Made by a program: the position numbers and the translations under genes
Shown here: one piece after another, positions 36,019 to 49,356 of the stretch
How the letters are laid out: each line of letters begins with the position of its first letter
Position numbering within the stretch: position 1 is the first letter of the stretch
Origin: Isoetes taiwanensis
Taxonomy: Eukaryota; Streptophyta; Lycopodiopsida; Isoetales; Isoetaceae
Direction of reading: 5' to 3'
Assembly (NCBI GenBank): GCA_021234155.1
Contig: JAJEKV010000058.1
Location: 3,107,412 to 3,171,411, forward strand
DNA: 64,000 bases
The notes under the pieces: generated by a model
Seen by the model: only the letters and a program-made list of their open reading frames with translations
Database searches by the model: none
Told to the model about the DNA's origin: nothing

Positions 36019-38660
36019 TGGAGACCCGGCATTGGTACATAAGTTTGGCAAATTAATAGCAAGGCAAGGGGTAAATGGCAAAGGAAACCTTATAATGGGG
36101 CAAATAAAACCATTTAAGTCATGATAATATTCCCACTTTAAGGTTAAATTAATAGTTATACCTAAAACTAGCAACTAGCATATAAAAGGTTGTGACCTTT
36201 TCAATGAAACAATCGATGTTGTTATAAAACAAAGGCGCATCTACAATGACATTTACTAGTGATTCTTGGGCGATGATTTATGGACCCGAACTGCAATGAT
36301 TTGAGGTCGGATGGTCTCGGTATTTGCCGATGAGTGTAGTCCATTCTTAGCTGATCGCCGGTATATGAATGACTGTGGTAGATCCATCTTCCTAATAAGC
36401 TTCAGCGACTACTCTTGCATAGATATATGAGCGGTTTTAGCACCAATTGACCGCGGTTGGGTGTTGAACTACCATGAATTGGTTATTATATACGGATCTT
36501 ACTGCGGTTTTGTTGAACTAGAGCTAGATCAACTCTGAGTTATTGGTGCAACTATTGGATCATTCTCTTGTTTTGGTGAACTAGAGAATAAAAACTAGAA
36601 GTTACAGTGTAACTTCTATTAGAAGATCTTTAAGCTGATTTTGATGAGCTGGATAACATCTTAGGTTAAGTACGTGCCCATTGGTCTTTCTTGTGTAAAT
36701 ATTCTCTAATAGTTTGATTCATGGATTTGTAGTAGTTTAAGATGGTTTAAAAATAGCCAAAACCTTATTTTATCTAATGAAGGCTGCGATAAGGTTAGAA
36801 TCTAAAGGTTCAGATCATAGGTGTGATAAGTAATAATTTTAATGTACTAGCCCATTTTATAGCACTAATTACCCTCTAATATTACGTACATTATATTAAA
36901 TTTGGGACACATATGGAATTATACGTACTATTAGATTATGCAATTATATGAAATTGGGTGCCCATCAATTTTGACGTGTTTTCTTATTTTTTTTTCCCAC
37001 AGAAATCCAAAGGCGGGTTCTTGTATTCATTTAGAAAACAAAATATATAGTTACGGCAAAATGCGCTATTATCAAAATTTGTCTCACAACAATTCAAATT
37101 TTAGAGATGGCTTCCAAGCTAGACATATAAAAAGCTTGAGATAGAATAGAATAGTTTTTTAGCGTCGGTTCAAAATATGCCAAATTTAAGCACAGATAAA
37201 GATCTCCTAGGTTAAAATTCCTCATTATTTAGGCTATATAGATCCGACTAGCTATCCAAATCATGAGCAGAATGAGCAGTGTTGTCCATGAGCATGATTG
37301 CCAAAAGTTTCACTTGCCTTTACTTGCTTTACTCATAAAGCCTTCTAAAGATCGGCTTAAGCGAGTTGTGAATCTAGGCATCCTCCTTTTCAGCTGACCT
37401 TTTGAGTGCCTTTGTCACGTAAATATAAATTTGAGATGGCGGGTAATCCTAGCGGCCTATACTACTGCTGAACTACGCCTCCTCATTGTACACTCGACCC
37501 GACCCTGCTCCTAGAGTTTCCTAAGCTAGCTTTGATCTCCTTCTTTCCATCTTTGGTTGATTTCCTATTGCACTTCCCTACTGCGGTGATTGGCATGGTT
37601 GAGAATTGGTTCATAGATTTGGAATTTTGCATTTTACGACATTATATATCCATCTTAGCCTAGTTCCAACCATTTGAGACTTCAAGCTCTATCTAGAAAT
37701 GCCGATTTGCATAAGCTGTTTGAGAAAGCCTTTGGGTGGCTATTTGAGGGTTTTTCAAAAATTGATGTACCCTTCTAGATTCAAACCAAAATAAAGACAA
37801 AGATAGAAGAATAAAAAGCAAGAATAGGAAACTATAATCTACCATCAGGCATATTTGGTATACGGCTTTCCTTTTTGGTCGTTGATGCCCGGACTTTAAT
37901 AAAAGCCATTGTGCTAATCATAACAAGATAAAAAACCAATATCTAGCATTATCTACCATAACCGACGTCATACCAATATCTAGCAAGAATCCACTCCGCT
38001 TCCACCAATAACATGCATCATCTTGAAGTTATAAGTTTGATGTATGCACATCTTGGTGTTCTAACAATATCGATTGTTTAATCGGCCAAATCAACGACCC
38101 AAAAGTTGCACTCTAGAAATATTATTTGGTAATATAGATGGGTACAACAACGAAATCATAGAAAAACCATATATGAAACTAGAAAAAGTATTCTTTGTTA
38201 TTATGCTAGATATTCATCTTCAATGGCTCCCATCTAGAAACATTCACACAACCTGTCTTCACGCTCCTCATGGCCCTGCCCGCCTGCTACAATTATGATG
38301 TGGTGTGCAGCAGTACAGAGGGCAAAATTATTCTATGTCTCTTCATGCGCAAATATGATGATATTGATGTGGGCCATGGGCAAGCGAGGATTAATCTAAC
38401 TTTTCTAGTGTGCCATTTTGACCTTTTCCAAAGCATTGGCATCCCAAAGCTTACAAAGAAAGCATGTATCGAGATATCGTTTAAGTGAGGGCGAGCTTCG
38501 TTGATTTGCACCTATGCACATCCCTGCTCCTAAATACTCCATCTGGAAAACCACACTCACTTTTCTCCTTCCAATAGGCTTTAAGATGCCATGGATCCAT
38601 GGCCAATGTGTGAGCCAAATTTGTAAGTCGGGTGTATTCCTATTACCTTCCAGCAATAGA
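36019..38660. other. gene-free stretch
   Basis: No supported gene. A perfect 21-base palindrome lies at 36597-36617 (arms AGAAGTTACA and TGTAACTTCT around one G). Short frames at 38074-38488 lack domains. Confidence 0.45.
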
Positions 38661-38733
38661 GTACTGCCATTCCAAAGCATCAACAAAAGTACTGCCATTC
38701 CAAAGCATCAACAAAAGTACTGCCATTCCAAAG
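38661..38733. repeat. 28-bp tandem repeat, 2.6 copies
   Basis: GTACTGCCATTCCAAAGCAT plus CAACAAAA at 38661 and 38689, then a partial copy at 38717. The units are identical. Confidence 0.95.
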
Positions 38734-40779
38734 TAGAATGCTGCTATAACGACAACAATCATGCTTCTTGAAGGAGAATAGGATATGGAACTGTGGACTT
38801 GACTCAGAGAACTTGAGTCAAGGCCCTTTAAACTTGTTCCAAATTTTCCAAAGGGGCAAGGGATTTTGGTAGGCCCCATACTTCCTCTCCATATAAAAGA
38901 ACTTGTTCCATAAAAAATTAGAACATGTGCTTCATGGGACTAATCATAGAGCTCTGCTTTTGTGGCAATTGTTCTACAAGACATAGAGTGTCTTCCAACT
39001 TGTCATTACTCATTTTTGGATATAGGTGTCCCAATATGTGGTGGTAGTAAACTCTAGTCCAAGAAACTTATATGCTCTAAATACGGCGGTCCGATTTCAT
39101 AGTTAACAAGTTAGAATAGATTTTTTCATTTCCTTTCTTCTCTCTTTCACAAATTCGATATTCTATAGGGTACTTCATTTAGATATACATCTTGTGATTA
39201 CGAGGAGCCAAGATCCAGCTTTATGTGTATACTATAATAAACAAGAATGACTAGTTCTCATATGAATCTGAATTCGAGGAAAAATACTTTGGAGGCCTTA
39301 GCGGCATTTTTAATCTATATCACAAAAAATTCAAAAGTAACAAGTAGAAGATAAGCTATCAAGACATATGCTATTAAAATGAGAGATATGACGTATCTTT
39401 GCAAGTGAGCAATTAACTCAATAGTCAAACAATAGGGTCATTAGTTCTAAGATGAACTCACATTTCATTGACGAAGTAATAGAAAATACATTGAATTAAA
39501 TAGAAAGTCATGGCTCCTGCCTTAGAATAGAATAGAATAGAATAGAATAGAATAGAATAGAATAGAATAGAATAGAATAGAATAGAATAGAATAGAGTAG
39601 AATAAATTGTTTTTATAGATCCACGGAGACCAATGCGGCCTATGGGACCCAATACAAAAGCCTTGGCGATCACATTCTTGCGGTTAAAACCCCCGCTTGA
39701 GAAGGGTTTAGAGGAAAAAGCGAGTGGCTGACAATAAGGCTAGACAGCGATTGAAACAAAACAATACTATAAAATTATACTAACTTAACAAAAGAAACAT
39801 GTCATCCCAAACTTAAATTGTACTTTTGCTTTGCTTATTTTGTGATTTTTGGAATTTTAATAGATGCGTATAGATGATATATCCCTTCCACACAGGTGCA
39901 TATGACCAAGAATACAACTTACTCTCTCTCTAAAGTTCCTTGGTGGATCTCTTTGGATTCAAAACCCTTACCTTTTCCCAACAATTTTTCATAAATTTTT
40001 GTTCACTTAGATTCTTCTTGTTCCTGCACTTTGGGGGCCCAATATTACGAACTTCTACCCAATAATTCTCAAGTCACGGATTATCATCATCTTTGGTTGG
40101 TTGAAATTATTTCACCAAGCCACCGGATATGTCTACAGGTGTATAGGGTTTGATGAGAACAAAGTAGCCTTTTCACATCCTGCGCAGTGCCCAATCCCAT
40201 TAGGCCATGCCATTGGGGTCTGGCAGCCACTACCAACATGCCAATTTGCCAAAGCGTCCCATGCAGCTGGGGTTCCTATATTGAACTCGGCATATTCAAT
40301 AGATGTTTTTCCCATCTCGAAATGGGAAGAAAACCATCTTTAACCCTCTGAAACATCAATGCTTTTGTAATGCACGCCATTTCGTTTTCAATATTTGATC
40401 ACTTTTGTAATGAATCTTTCTTTGCTTGAGAAGCGTTGGTTGTTGTAAAGTTTGTGTCCAATGACAATAAATTGTTTACTCCAATCCCTTCATCAATGCA
40501 TTATGGTCTTTGGTGTTCTTAAATGGTGGAAGACTTGAGTTCACTACTTGAGGAATCATTGGCCTTCCATGCGTTGTCCCTTTTTCCACACATTTCATAT
40601 CCGTGGCCAGGGAAGCCATGGCCCGATACATGGGGCGCATTTTATATCTTGCATTATAGGGATGCCTTCTTTTTTACCCAAAATTTGAAGCCTTAATGGT
40701 TTTGAATGGCCTTCCATAGCTAACTTACCTTGAGCATGCATGGCTCAACAAAGGATTTCAATGCGGAACCATCAATTAA
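38734..40779. other. gene-free stretch
   Basis: No recognised gene. A frame at 40101-40343 is open on both strands and has no domain. The left half contains the AATAG microsatellite. Confidence 0.45.
39523..39604. repeat. AATAG microsatellite
   Basis: About 16 uninterrupted pentamer units with one late variant. Confidence 0.95.
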
Positions 40780-42120
40780 AAATGGTATAGGTGATGGGTC
40801 CATCTTAGATGCAAATAAGCTCCATCAAGCTAGCGACAATGTGAATATTGACTCTCTTTGCAATATATAGATGAAAAGACCCCAAAAGGGCATCATGTCA
40901 TCATGTGTATGTCCAACCATAGAATCCAACCTTCACTACTTCAAATACACCTTTCTTTGTCAAGAATGAGCATACTTGAAACAACCACCTATTTTTTATT
41001 TTGGCTAAAGCAATTGTCGGAGTTGTAGAAAACACAACTCTACGAGAACTTTTGTCTCATGGTATAACCTACCTATATCTTAGGTGTTGTAGAAGCTTGA
41101 CTTGCTTGCTAGAAAATTTGATAGTCCTTTCAACTTGCTTGCTAGCCTCGTAATGTAAATCATCGAGAAGAGCTCCAAATATACCACTACTATTACATTT
41201 TACGTGGTTTCATAACACCGCGTTCTAGATTCCGAAGACATTTGAATATTGAGCCAACATGGAAATCCGGCCCATCTTCCCATAGGTCTAATGAAAAATG
41301 ACCAAAACACCTGTTCCATGACCATGAGTCAACATGCGACTAGAGATCTTCAATTTGTTGAGCATTAGCACAACTTTTGGTATTGGTTGCAATCTTGCTA
41401 GGAATGTTTTGTGTTGGTCCATCTTATCATGGATGATGCATAGATATCTCTCAGGTTCCATGGAAGAGAATACCCTCCATTGGTAATAGGTGGCTCTACA
41501 TGAAGTTTGTTCATTTTGATGTCGATGCATCTCATTTCTCAAATAGTTTCTTTGCTCAGGCAAAACTGCACTTCTCAACGCCTCACGTAACTGTATACAT
41601 GTATTGCATTTTGAGAAGCTATTATTTTTTGCCACTACCACATCATTAAAATGTTTCTTCCAAATCCTACTAAAGGCTGATTGAGATATTGCTCTTCCCC
41701 CCATCTGCGTTAATACAGTGTTAACCTCTTGCAAACACTCTTTTTGAATGTACTGAGGTGGCAATACACGTTTGACTTCTCTGCATCCATTTTCATTTCG
41801 TTTGGTCTTGTGTGGCATAGACTCTGCCATGTACTTAACAAAGTTTTCAAATACTTCAATGGCCATCAAGGTGTTGCTCCTAGTTTTGATCAAACCTCTA
41901 TTCCCATGTACTGCTTTTCTTGCACCTTCAACATATTGTTTATGGTATCTATAGAATGTGCTCTCAGCAAATCCAATTATGCATGTCAATGCTTCTCTGC
42001 ATATCCATATATTCTCTAGTGGATATTTCATGGCGACCCGATTATCTTCATCTAGATAACTAGACCCAAACATGGAATACATTAGATTTTTCTTGTCGTC
42101 ACAAACTGGCTCAATATTTT
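40780..42120 (-). pseudogene. DUF7869-type transposase-like gene, broken
   Basis: The main open frame is 42082-41288 (264 codons). In order it has a CREALTCIIGFAESTFYRYHK helix-turn-helix-like start, QSAFSRIWKKHFNDV, a Cys pair region FSKCNTCIQLREAL, an IIHDKMDQHKT block and THGHGTG. This order fits the family as I recall it (DxMDQxKT, then HGH, then DNC...NKN, then GHTHxD). Beyond the frame end, at 41270-41230, DLWEDGPDF follows in another frame. Near 40990 a decayed NKN-like segment is seen, and at 40920-40891 VGHTHDD. At least three frame breaks and several stops separate these. It is presumed to come from a large DNA transposon; the ends were not found and the family function is not established. 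Confidence 0.7.
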
Positions 42121-43007
42121 CTTCTTATATCTTGCATATCTTCAAGCGAGTACCCAATTGTGCACCATGATGGACTTAAGGTCTCCCTCTTGTTTGTTGA
42201 ACAATCTCCTTGAACAATCATACCATCCTTTTCCTTATTTTTTCTTGGGATTGGAAGTTTTTGGCCCACATCCTTCCTTTTTCAATTTACGTTTTATAAA
42301 CCTTTTTGACCGAAGAGTGAGCCTTCCTCTGCTTGTATAAGATAACACTCTCTGGGGACATAGAGTAAGATTGTTCCACTGCGTTGATTCATGTATATCT
42401 TGTGACATTAAGATCCCTCCATCTAGATGTCTTATGTGTTCTATTGGCCATCTCATCAGCGTGGCAATCTCAATGATACCTTTGCATACTCTACAATTGT
42501 TCTCAACTTCAACTGCTTCATTGAATTGTAATTAGGTAATATCACAGGTGGCAACAACTCCTATAGTGTCATCCCAAGTGTCAAGTCCTCAAGCTGCATC
42601 TAAAGGGATCAACACTTATCATGGTGCTATTGCAAAGTTTCTCACGAGCATGGATGAACTAGTCTACACTTCTTGTTCTTCCATTCCAACCTCATCGAGC
42701 AAAGCTATTTGCCCGTTCTTTAACTTATTGGAATCACGACAAGATTTAATGTTGCATTACTTGTAGCTTTTCCTCCACGCATAAGCTCAAAGTTAATATG
42801 GATTTATTTAAAAAGCATATAATTTAAAGAGGAATTTCTAATGAAAATTTTGAAGGAATGGAATAGAACTAAAAGAAAAAAGTACATATGTGGTTACCAA
42901 CACAGAAGTTTGAATGGGTTTAGATCCGCAGGCGTGGTCCATCAAAAAACATGATGGAGCAAATTTCACCTATAGTTTTACTAGATATTTCAAGGACTGG
43001 CCTAGGA
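42121..43007 (-). other. upstream region of the transposase-like pseudogene, unrecognised
   Basis: Minus-strand frame 42456-42235 is Lys/Arg-rich. It and neighbouring fragments may be the N-terminal part of the transposon gene, since they are close and on the same strand, but no domain was recognised. Confidence 0.3.
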
Positions 43008-43411
43008 TTGAAGGGAACTCAAATTGAGGTTTAAGTCTCAAACTAGGAGAGCACGTGCGAGAAGGAGAAACTAGGATGTGATAAAAAAGTTTACATCGGT
43101 TGATCGCGTGAAAATCAATAAAAATCTATTTGAGTGAGTCTCAAACTAGGGGAAGAAATACAAAACCGATTATCTATCATAATTTATATAGTGAGCACTA
43201 ACACACAGGGTTGAAGGAACTCAAATTGAGTTTAAGTCTCAAAACTAGGGCTTGTCACGAGAAGAACTAGGATGTGATAAAAAAGTTTACATCAAGACCG
43301 CAGGTCAAGAGTGAAAATGGAATAAAAATCTATTTGAGTCGGTCTCAAGCTGAGGGAAGAGGAATACAAAACCGATTATCTATCATAATTTTATATAGTG
43401 AGAGCACTAAC
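43008..43411. repeat. tandem duplication of about 203 bp
   Basis: Copies at 43008-43204 and 43210-43411 share AACTCAAATTGAG, TTTAAGTCTCAAA, TAGGATGTGATAAAAAAGTT, AATAAAAATCTATTTGAGT and AATACAAAACCGATTATCTA. Small indels separate them. Confidence 0.9.
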
Positions 43412-46400
43412 CACATTTATTTTGTGGATATCTTGTAAGACCGTACTTCTGAAAGACCCCAAAGCCTGCCCCTTTCTGAGTTTTGGCATCTATGGTCTCC
43501 TTTTGGCTTGGTAAAGCTTCGCATCTCCATGCACAACGGAATGAATAGACGCCCATCCTGCTTCTAATTCTTTTGCAGTAAGAGATATCCTTGTAAAAGA
43601 AACAATAGCTCTTTACACTTGACTATACCTCACACAGAGCTCATGCTCACGAAAATTCAAATAAAATTAAAAAAGCAAAGGCCAGATCAAATTACTTCAA
43701 ATTCATCTTAATCTTTTCTGGACACAGTGTCTCTTGCATCCATATTTATCCATCAGCGTTTTATTTGACCTCAAGCGTGTGCCTCTTTGAATCTATGCCT
43801 CTTTGAATCCTTGAGCATTTTTACACGATAGTTATAAAGAAATAACATTAGCCTCCCTATTTTAAGCCATAATGTTCTCAAGCAAGTAGAGGCGAGGGGC
43901 TAGACTAGACATTTCTCTTCATGGATCGCCCTATATCTAGAATATCTACATAAGGCCAATGGTTCAAAATTAAGCTCGGTAGGCATCAAAGGTAGGTACA
44001 TCAAAGCGAGAAAAACATGGGCGGTTTATTGGGCCGAGGTCTGTCCAGTCTGATCTTTGCCTGCGATGCGGACTCCTGGATGTCGGTCGATGCTAGGGGA
44101 AGATATGTGCTAGGGAACCCATGGGTAGGAATGGACATGGAAACTAGAAGCCCGGCGTGGGTTCCCGCCACGTGAACCGAGGCCCGGTGTTTCGCGTACG
44201 TGGCACGGTAGGGCGAAAAAATTTCTTTCTTTCTTTCTCTCAGAAGGCCTTTTCAGGTGGTACGTATTCTTTGGAGGAAGCGTGTTGGACTAATACGGTA
44301 GTTTTTGATGGCCTTGAACACTTGAATCTCCTTAAGCTTCCTATTATTCCTCATTTTTCTTTTCTTGTTATTCTGAGATGAAGGCAATGAAGAGTTTTTA
44401 GCGATTTTTAGCGGCCCGGTAAAATCTTTTGGTAGCTTGCACATTTTGAACTTGTTCTTGTTTTTTTTCTCGATGTTTAATCCATTTTGCAGGTTCTTTG
44501 CTTTGCTTGCGGTCAATCTTGCGGTTTTCTACTACTACATTTGTGGTTTTCTACCACTCACATTACTAGTTTTTGTTTTCTGTGGCGATCTTGTTTGTCA
44601 TTCTAAGGTATGGATTTGTGTTATGTTATGTTGGCGTCTTAGTTTTTTAGTTTGTTAATTTGTTTTTCTTTGCTAATGTTTGTTTATATTTTGGCGAGGA
44701 TCTTGTGGAGTAAGGAATGGTAGTTTTTGTCTCGGGTTATGGCGGAAAGGCCCGAGCTGCAAAATTTGATCGGTCAGTCTTACCCAAAGGCGAGGGCTCC
44801 ATCTTTGTACTTTATGTTCTTGGCGAACCACGACGTACCTTGGTTTGGAGTTTTGGGGGTGAATTCCTGGGTTTGTGTGAGGAAAGATTTGGAGATCTCA
44901 TGTCTAGAAATTGTGAATGTACTTGAGGAAAAGGACCTCTGAAGAAACATCTAAAAATCCCTGCATGGGAGAGGCCTTTTCCTTTCACCTTTGAAGAAGA
45001 AAGCTTGCTATTTTTATTAGCATATTAAAATTTGTAAAATTTGTGTGTATAGCGGAAACTTGATACCCTTGGCATATAGAGAAATCCGGGGGCATTTCTT
45101 TGAGTTAATGATTAGCACTCACGGTGGGAAGTAAAAACAGGAAGCAGGAACCAAGTTACCAAAAAAACTTACACCAAAAATACAAACCAAAACAGCGGCC
45201 TAGTGGTTTTACGTGCTAGAAACCACGGGTAGGAGAGGGTTTAAACGGGAAAGCGGCGGTACATGCGCGAGGCGTTAGCCCCGGCGTAGCCGCCACCTAG
45301 CATTCTACCGAGCTCGGCTTCTTTCGTGGAGACCCTGCAGTAATCACCATTAGGTAGATACCGTTCTTGTTTTTCTGTTTTCTCCTTGCGGGGCGATTTC
45401 TTCTTGTATGCGGGGGCGATTCTTGGAGGAATGGAGTTGTTGGGTGTTGGGCTATGCTTCGTTTGGTTTTAGGGTTAACTTTTTTGTAGATCTTCTTGTT
45501 CAAAGCGGTCGTACTTGGCCCGATGCAAAAGCAAAGTGATAGTTTTGTTTCTGTGTTCTGCAAATGAAAGCTCGGGGACTCAAGAACATACAAGATCTAA
45601 CACCTAAAGCAAAACCTAATGCGAAGGCATAATTAGGAGGTAAAGCAGGATTTAAGGCTAGATTTGAAGTCCAGGAGGTAAGCGAGGAAAAGAGCGATGG
45701 CGGTCTTGTGGCATTAAGCTGATCTTTGTGAGGGAAAACGATGCTACATTTGTGGCGATGCTGTTGTGGCGGTGTTGTGGCCAAACGGGCTCTACTCTGG
45801 CGAAACGATAAGCGGTCTTGTGGCGGCCGCTGAACGATAGGAATCAAAGGTTCCTTAAAATAAAAATAACGGGTAAAACCACGAGAAAATTCCACCCTCT
45901 AGGTGAACTACTGGTATGAACCATCTACTTTTCTGGCCCATTTTGGGCGAAACTAGGCAGTGCAGAAGCAGGGGCTCTCCTGCACTCTATCAATTAGAAG
46001 CTGCCTGAGATGGACAATGTTTTGGAACAAGCGGGAATGGCGGCCGAGAGTATTAATGTGAGGATGTTTGAGGATATTATGCGAGAGATGAGGATGTTAT
46101 ATCCTCTGAGGGGAGACTGACATAAAAGGTGTCCACGAGACCCAACAAAATTGCTTCTTTTCTTATGAAATCTTGCAACAAAAGATGGCCAGGTCTCGGA
46201 GGAGACTAGGAGGCCCAAATCTGAGAATTTTTTAAAGGTATCCGGTACAATGCATTTTATTTCTGTGGAATGGGTCCAGAGCGAGCATGTTATGCTTGAG
46301 AGATCCTGCTTGTCCGGGTATAAAACTACGAATTTGCAAGATGTCTTTGTGGAATTTGCAAAATAACTTTAGGCTGTTAAGAGCCCAGGATGATTAGGCG

Positions 46401-47598
46401 CCAAATTCAAGCTGGGTCAGGAGTTCAAACAGCCCAAAATTTAGGATTTGTTTTTAGATGGGGGATTTTTGCAACCCGGTAGGTGTATTTTGCAACCAGT
46501 CTGACTTGGCATTGAGCAATGGAAACAGCGAAACTAAGAAATGTTAGAAATGAAATATCGATGGGCAAAGAGGAAGAATGGTAGCGTGAATTACTACGTA
46601 AATCGGAACTAATGTAAATCTGAACTACGTAAGCATGAATCATGACCTACTTTGTAGCATGAACTCGCATGGCGTGAATTATAACAAAAGAATAAGTGGA
46701 TCACTTACCGAGGCTGAGCTTCCATTGCGCATTACTTGTAATCACGGAGTCTCAGAATATTTCTTGACTTGAGGAGAAGCTTCTTTGGCCGCATCAACCC
46801 AATCAACAAGCTGCATCATGAAAGCAGGCATCCCTATTTTGGGAAAACTTTTTTGAATTTTTTTGAAAACAACAAAAGCGGTCTCTTACGGTTTTAGGGC
46901 GCTTCACAGCTAGTTAAAGTCTTGGATTAGGTTAAGAAGAGCCAGCAAGCATTGCTTCACATTTGGCTTAGTTAAAAATGCCGTTAAGATTATGGGGTTA
47001 AAATTACTTGGCACAATTAAAGAAAATAGCGGTGCAAAGATAAGCTAAAGAGGTTCTGTACGTATTCCATTAGGTTAGAATTTTAGCGGAGGACTTAGCG
47101 GGCCATAATTTTTCCTTCAAATTTGGGGTAGGGGGACCCCATCCTTAAGCTCCATTAGCAATTCAAGTTTTTAACTTGACATGACGGTCGGTGTGAAGCA
47201 ATATTTGTAATTGTTTTAGTTATGTTAACTCTTAACATATGTAAGTAAAAATGATTAGTAGAAGTAATATTTACTTGGTTTTAAGTTATGTTAATTTTTA
47301 ACCTACTTGGCGTGACCATCGATTAATGAAGCAAGATTTAGCGGTTTTTGTTACATGTTAAATTTTAATCCTAGCGGCGAATGTGAAGTGAAACTTAACA
47401 TGTTATATTTACCCTAGCGTAAAGGGCATCCGTTATATTAGCAATTTAACCTAACATAGCAGGCGATGTAATGACCCTTAGAATCTTGACCTTTCCTTTT
47501 GTATCGAGAACCAAATTGCGTTCCAAGCAGTTGGGTTCATTGATTAATGAAGCACTTGAAGATGGTCTGAGACGAAGCGAGCAAAACCATAGAAGAGA
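43412..47598. other. unrecognised stretch
   Basis: No identified gene. Plus-strand frames at 44437-44658 and 44717-44942 and minus-strand frames at 45297-45895 are open but have no domain I recognise. The region has scattered GC-rich strings in AT-rich context, as the repeats do. Confidence 0.35.
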
Positions 47599-47824
47599 TT
47601 GTTTGAGAAAGCCAGCGAGAAAGGAAGCAAAAAGAGGCCAGAGAGCAAAGCCATCAAAGAGACTATTGAAAGCCCAAACAAGCAAAAAGGAAGCAAAGAG
47701 AAGCAGAAGCCAGACATCAAAGCCATAGAAGATGTAAACGAAAGCCCAAGCAAGCAGAAAGGGAGCAAAAAGAGACCAGCAGAATCATCGATTGTAGCAA
47801 GTCCGGAGAAGAAGCATGCAAAAG
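47599..47824 (+). CDS. possible exon encoding Lys/Ser-rich repeats
   Basis: The frame encodes repeats built on SKAIKETIESPNKQKGSK and IKAIEDVNESPSKQKGSK (about 26 residues), then KKRPAESSIVASPEKKHAK. It ends at a good donor (AAAG|GTATTT at 47825). A third, frame-broken unit lies upstream at 47575-47640. Such basic repeats occur in nuclear proteins, but no domain is recognised. The next plausible acceptor (49356) does not continue the frame cleanly, so the gene model is unproven. Confidence 0.35.
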
Positions 47825-48704
47825 GTATTTCGAAGATTTTCCCCTCCCCTTTTTTTTTTTCTTGCTTTGGGTGTATAATCAGTGGCCGTTTCATATCTTC
47901 ACTCAATCTATATCATATCTTCACTCAATCTATATCAGGTATCAAAAATAGTTTTAGGAGTCATAGGAATTGTGCCTTCTCAAAGAATGTCATGCAGTTT
48001 ACGAAACATGGTAGTACTTTAAAGAAATCTGTATTTTCCACAACTTTTTTTCAAAAATAACCGGATATTTGCCATTTCGAACTATGATCTATATCCATCA
48101 ATTTCTTTACGGTCTATCCATGAAACCCAAGTCCAGTGATATTTATATATGAATTATTATTCTGACCAAACTATGAATTATTTTAAATTGTAAGCACACT
48201 GTCAAGAATATCATGAAGATAATTTGGTGGAAAGACCTACAAGTATGACTGGGCAAGATCCTTGCACCAATTGAGTCTTTAATCCATCTTCAAAACCTTA
48301 CAGCCCTTTTCTTTATTTTGGCTTGCCCCTCTTCACTTCTCCCTAAAAAAACATGTTTTGTTAACAAGTCTTTAGGTAATTAGAATGCCTCCTTTTATTT
48401 TTTAAAAATACCACATTGTTTTGCATATTCCTAGCTATAGGTTTGCTAGTTTTATTAAAATATATTAGTATGTGTAATCTTAAGCCTAGTATCTATTTAG
48501 ATGCCCAATTAATGGGGCAATTGTAATTTGGTCAACCTTCTATTTATAGTTTAGAACCTTTAGCCCTCTTTTATTGCATAGTATAGACGTTGGTGTATTT
48601 TTATTGTTATCATGTGATTCATAGACCTACTCCAAGTTTAAAGGTTAATTGATCTTGTGGTGATCCATATGGCTCACTCATGATGATTTCTAAAGTTTCA
48701 ATTT
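47825..48704. other. gene-free, possibly intron
   Basis: T-rich, no supported coding region. A short repeat, CATATCTTCACTCAATCTAT, occurs twice at about 47892-47935. Confidence 0.4.
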
Positions 48705-49314
48705 TCACGGACTAGAGTCCGTGATTTTTATATGTCATACACTGGAATCATTGGATATTTGAGGTTCCAAACTTCACGGACTAGAGTCCGTGATTTCTTA
48801 AAGTTTCAAACTTCACGGACTAGAGTCCGTGGTTGTTCTTCTTTTATTTAAGTCACAAACTAGACATTGAATTTTTAAAAATTTTAAAGTTCACGGACTG
48901 GAGTCCGTGATTGATTGTTCTTTTATATAAGTCACAAATTGGAAATTGAATATCTATTATGCTAATTAGTGAGTTTCCACATTAGTGAGATTCCACATTA
49001 GTGAGATTCCAAACTTCACTTCATTTGTATCAGTTACAAATTGGAATCTGAATTTTCTAAAGTTCCAAACTTCACGGACTGGAGTCCGTGATTGTTCTTC
49101 TTCTATATGTGACAAATTGGAGTCATTCATTTCTTAAAGATTTAAACTTCTCAACTTTTATATTTAGATTTAGTAGTTTACGGACTTGAGTCCGTGATTT
49201 GTGAAGTTTCAAACACGGACGAGTCTATGACTACTTTCTGATTTTCATAAGCTTGTATGTGATGTTTTATGTTACTTTATTTAGCTTTGGTAGTTTACGG
49301 ACTTGAGTCCGTGA
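48705..49314. repeat. array of eight 20-nt palindromes
   Basis: TCACGGACTAGAGTCCGTGA (9-base arms, 2-base centre) occurs at 48705 and 48774, and with a changed last base at 48813. The GG-centre version is at 48891 and 49072. TTACGGACTTGAGTCCGTGA is at 49178 and 49295. A decayed copy is at about 49212. Start-to-start spacing is 69, 39, 78, 181, 106, 34 and 83 bases. Shared flanks include AAAGTTTCAAACT on the left and GATTGTTCTTCTTTTAT or GTCACAAATTGGA on the right, so this is a decayed minisatellite with the palindrome kept best. The centre varies (AG, GG, TT) while the arms hold. Confidence 0.95.
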
Positions 49315-49356
49315 TGTTTTGTGTTACTTTTTGATGTTTGTGATGTTTTTATTTAG

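Noticed and set aside
40101-40343. Eighty-codon plus frame with an overlapping minus frame
   Set aside because: Open on both strands, with no domain recognised.
44437-45895. Possible small genes on both strands
   Set aside because: No domain or splice pattern. The sequence looks like decayed repeat with CG-rich indels.
48705-49314. CRISPR-like array
   Set aside because: Spacing is irregular, spacers share sequence, and the host is eukaryotic. It is a minisatellite of palindromes.
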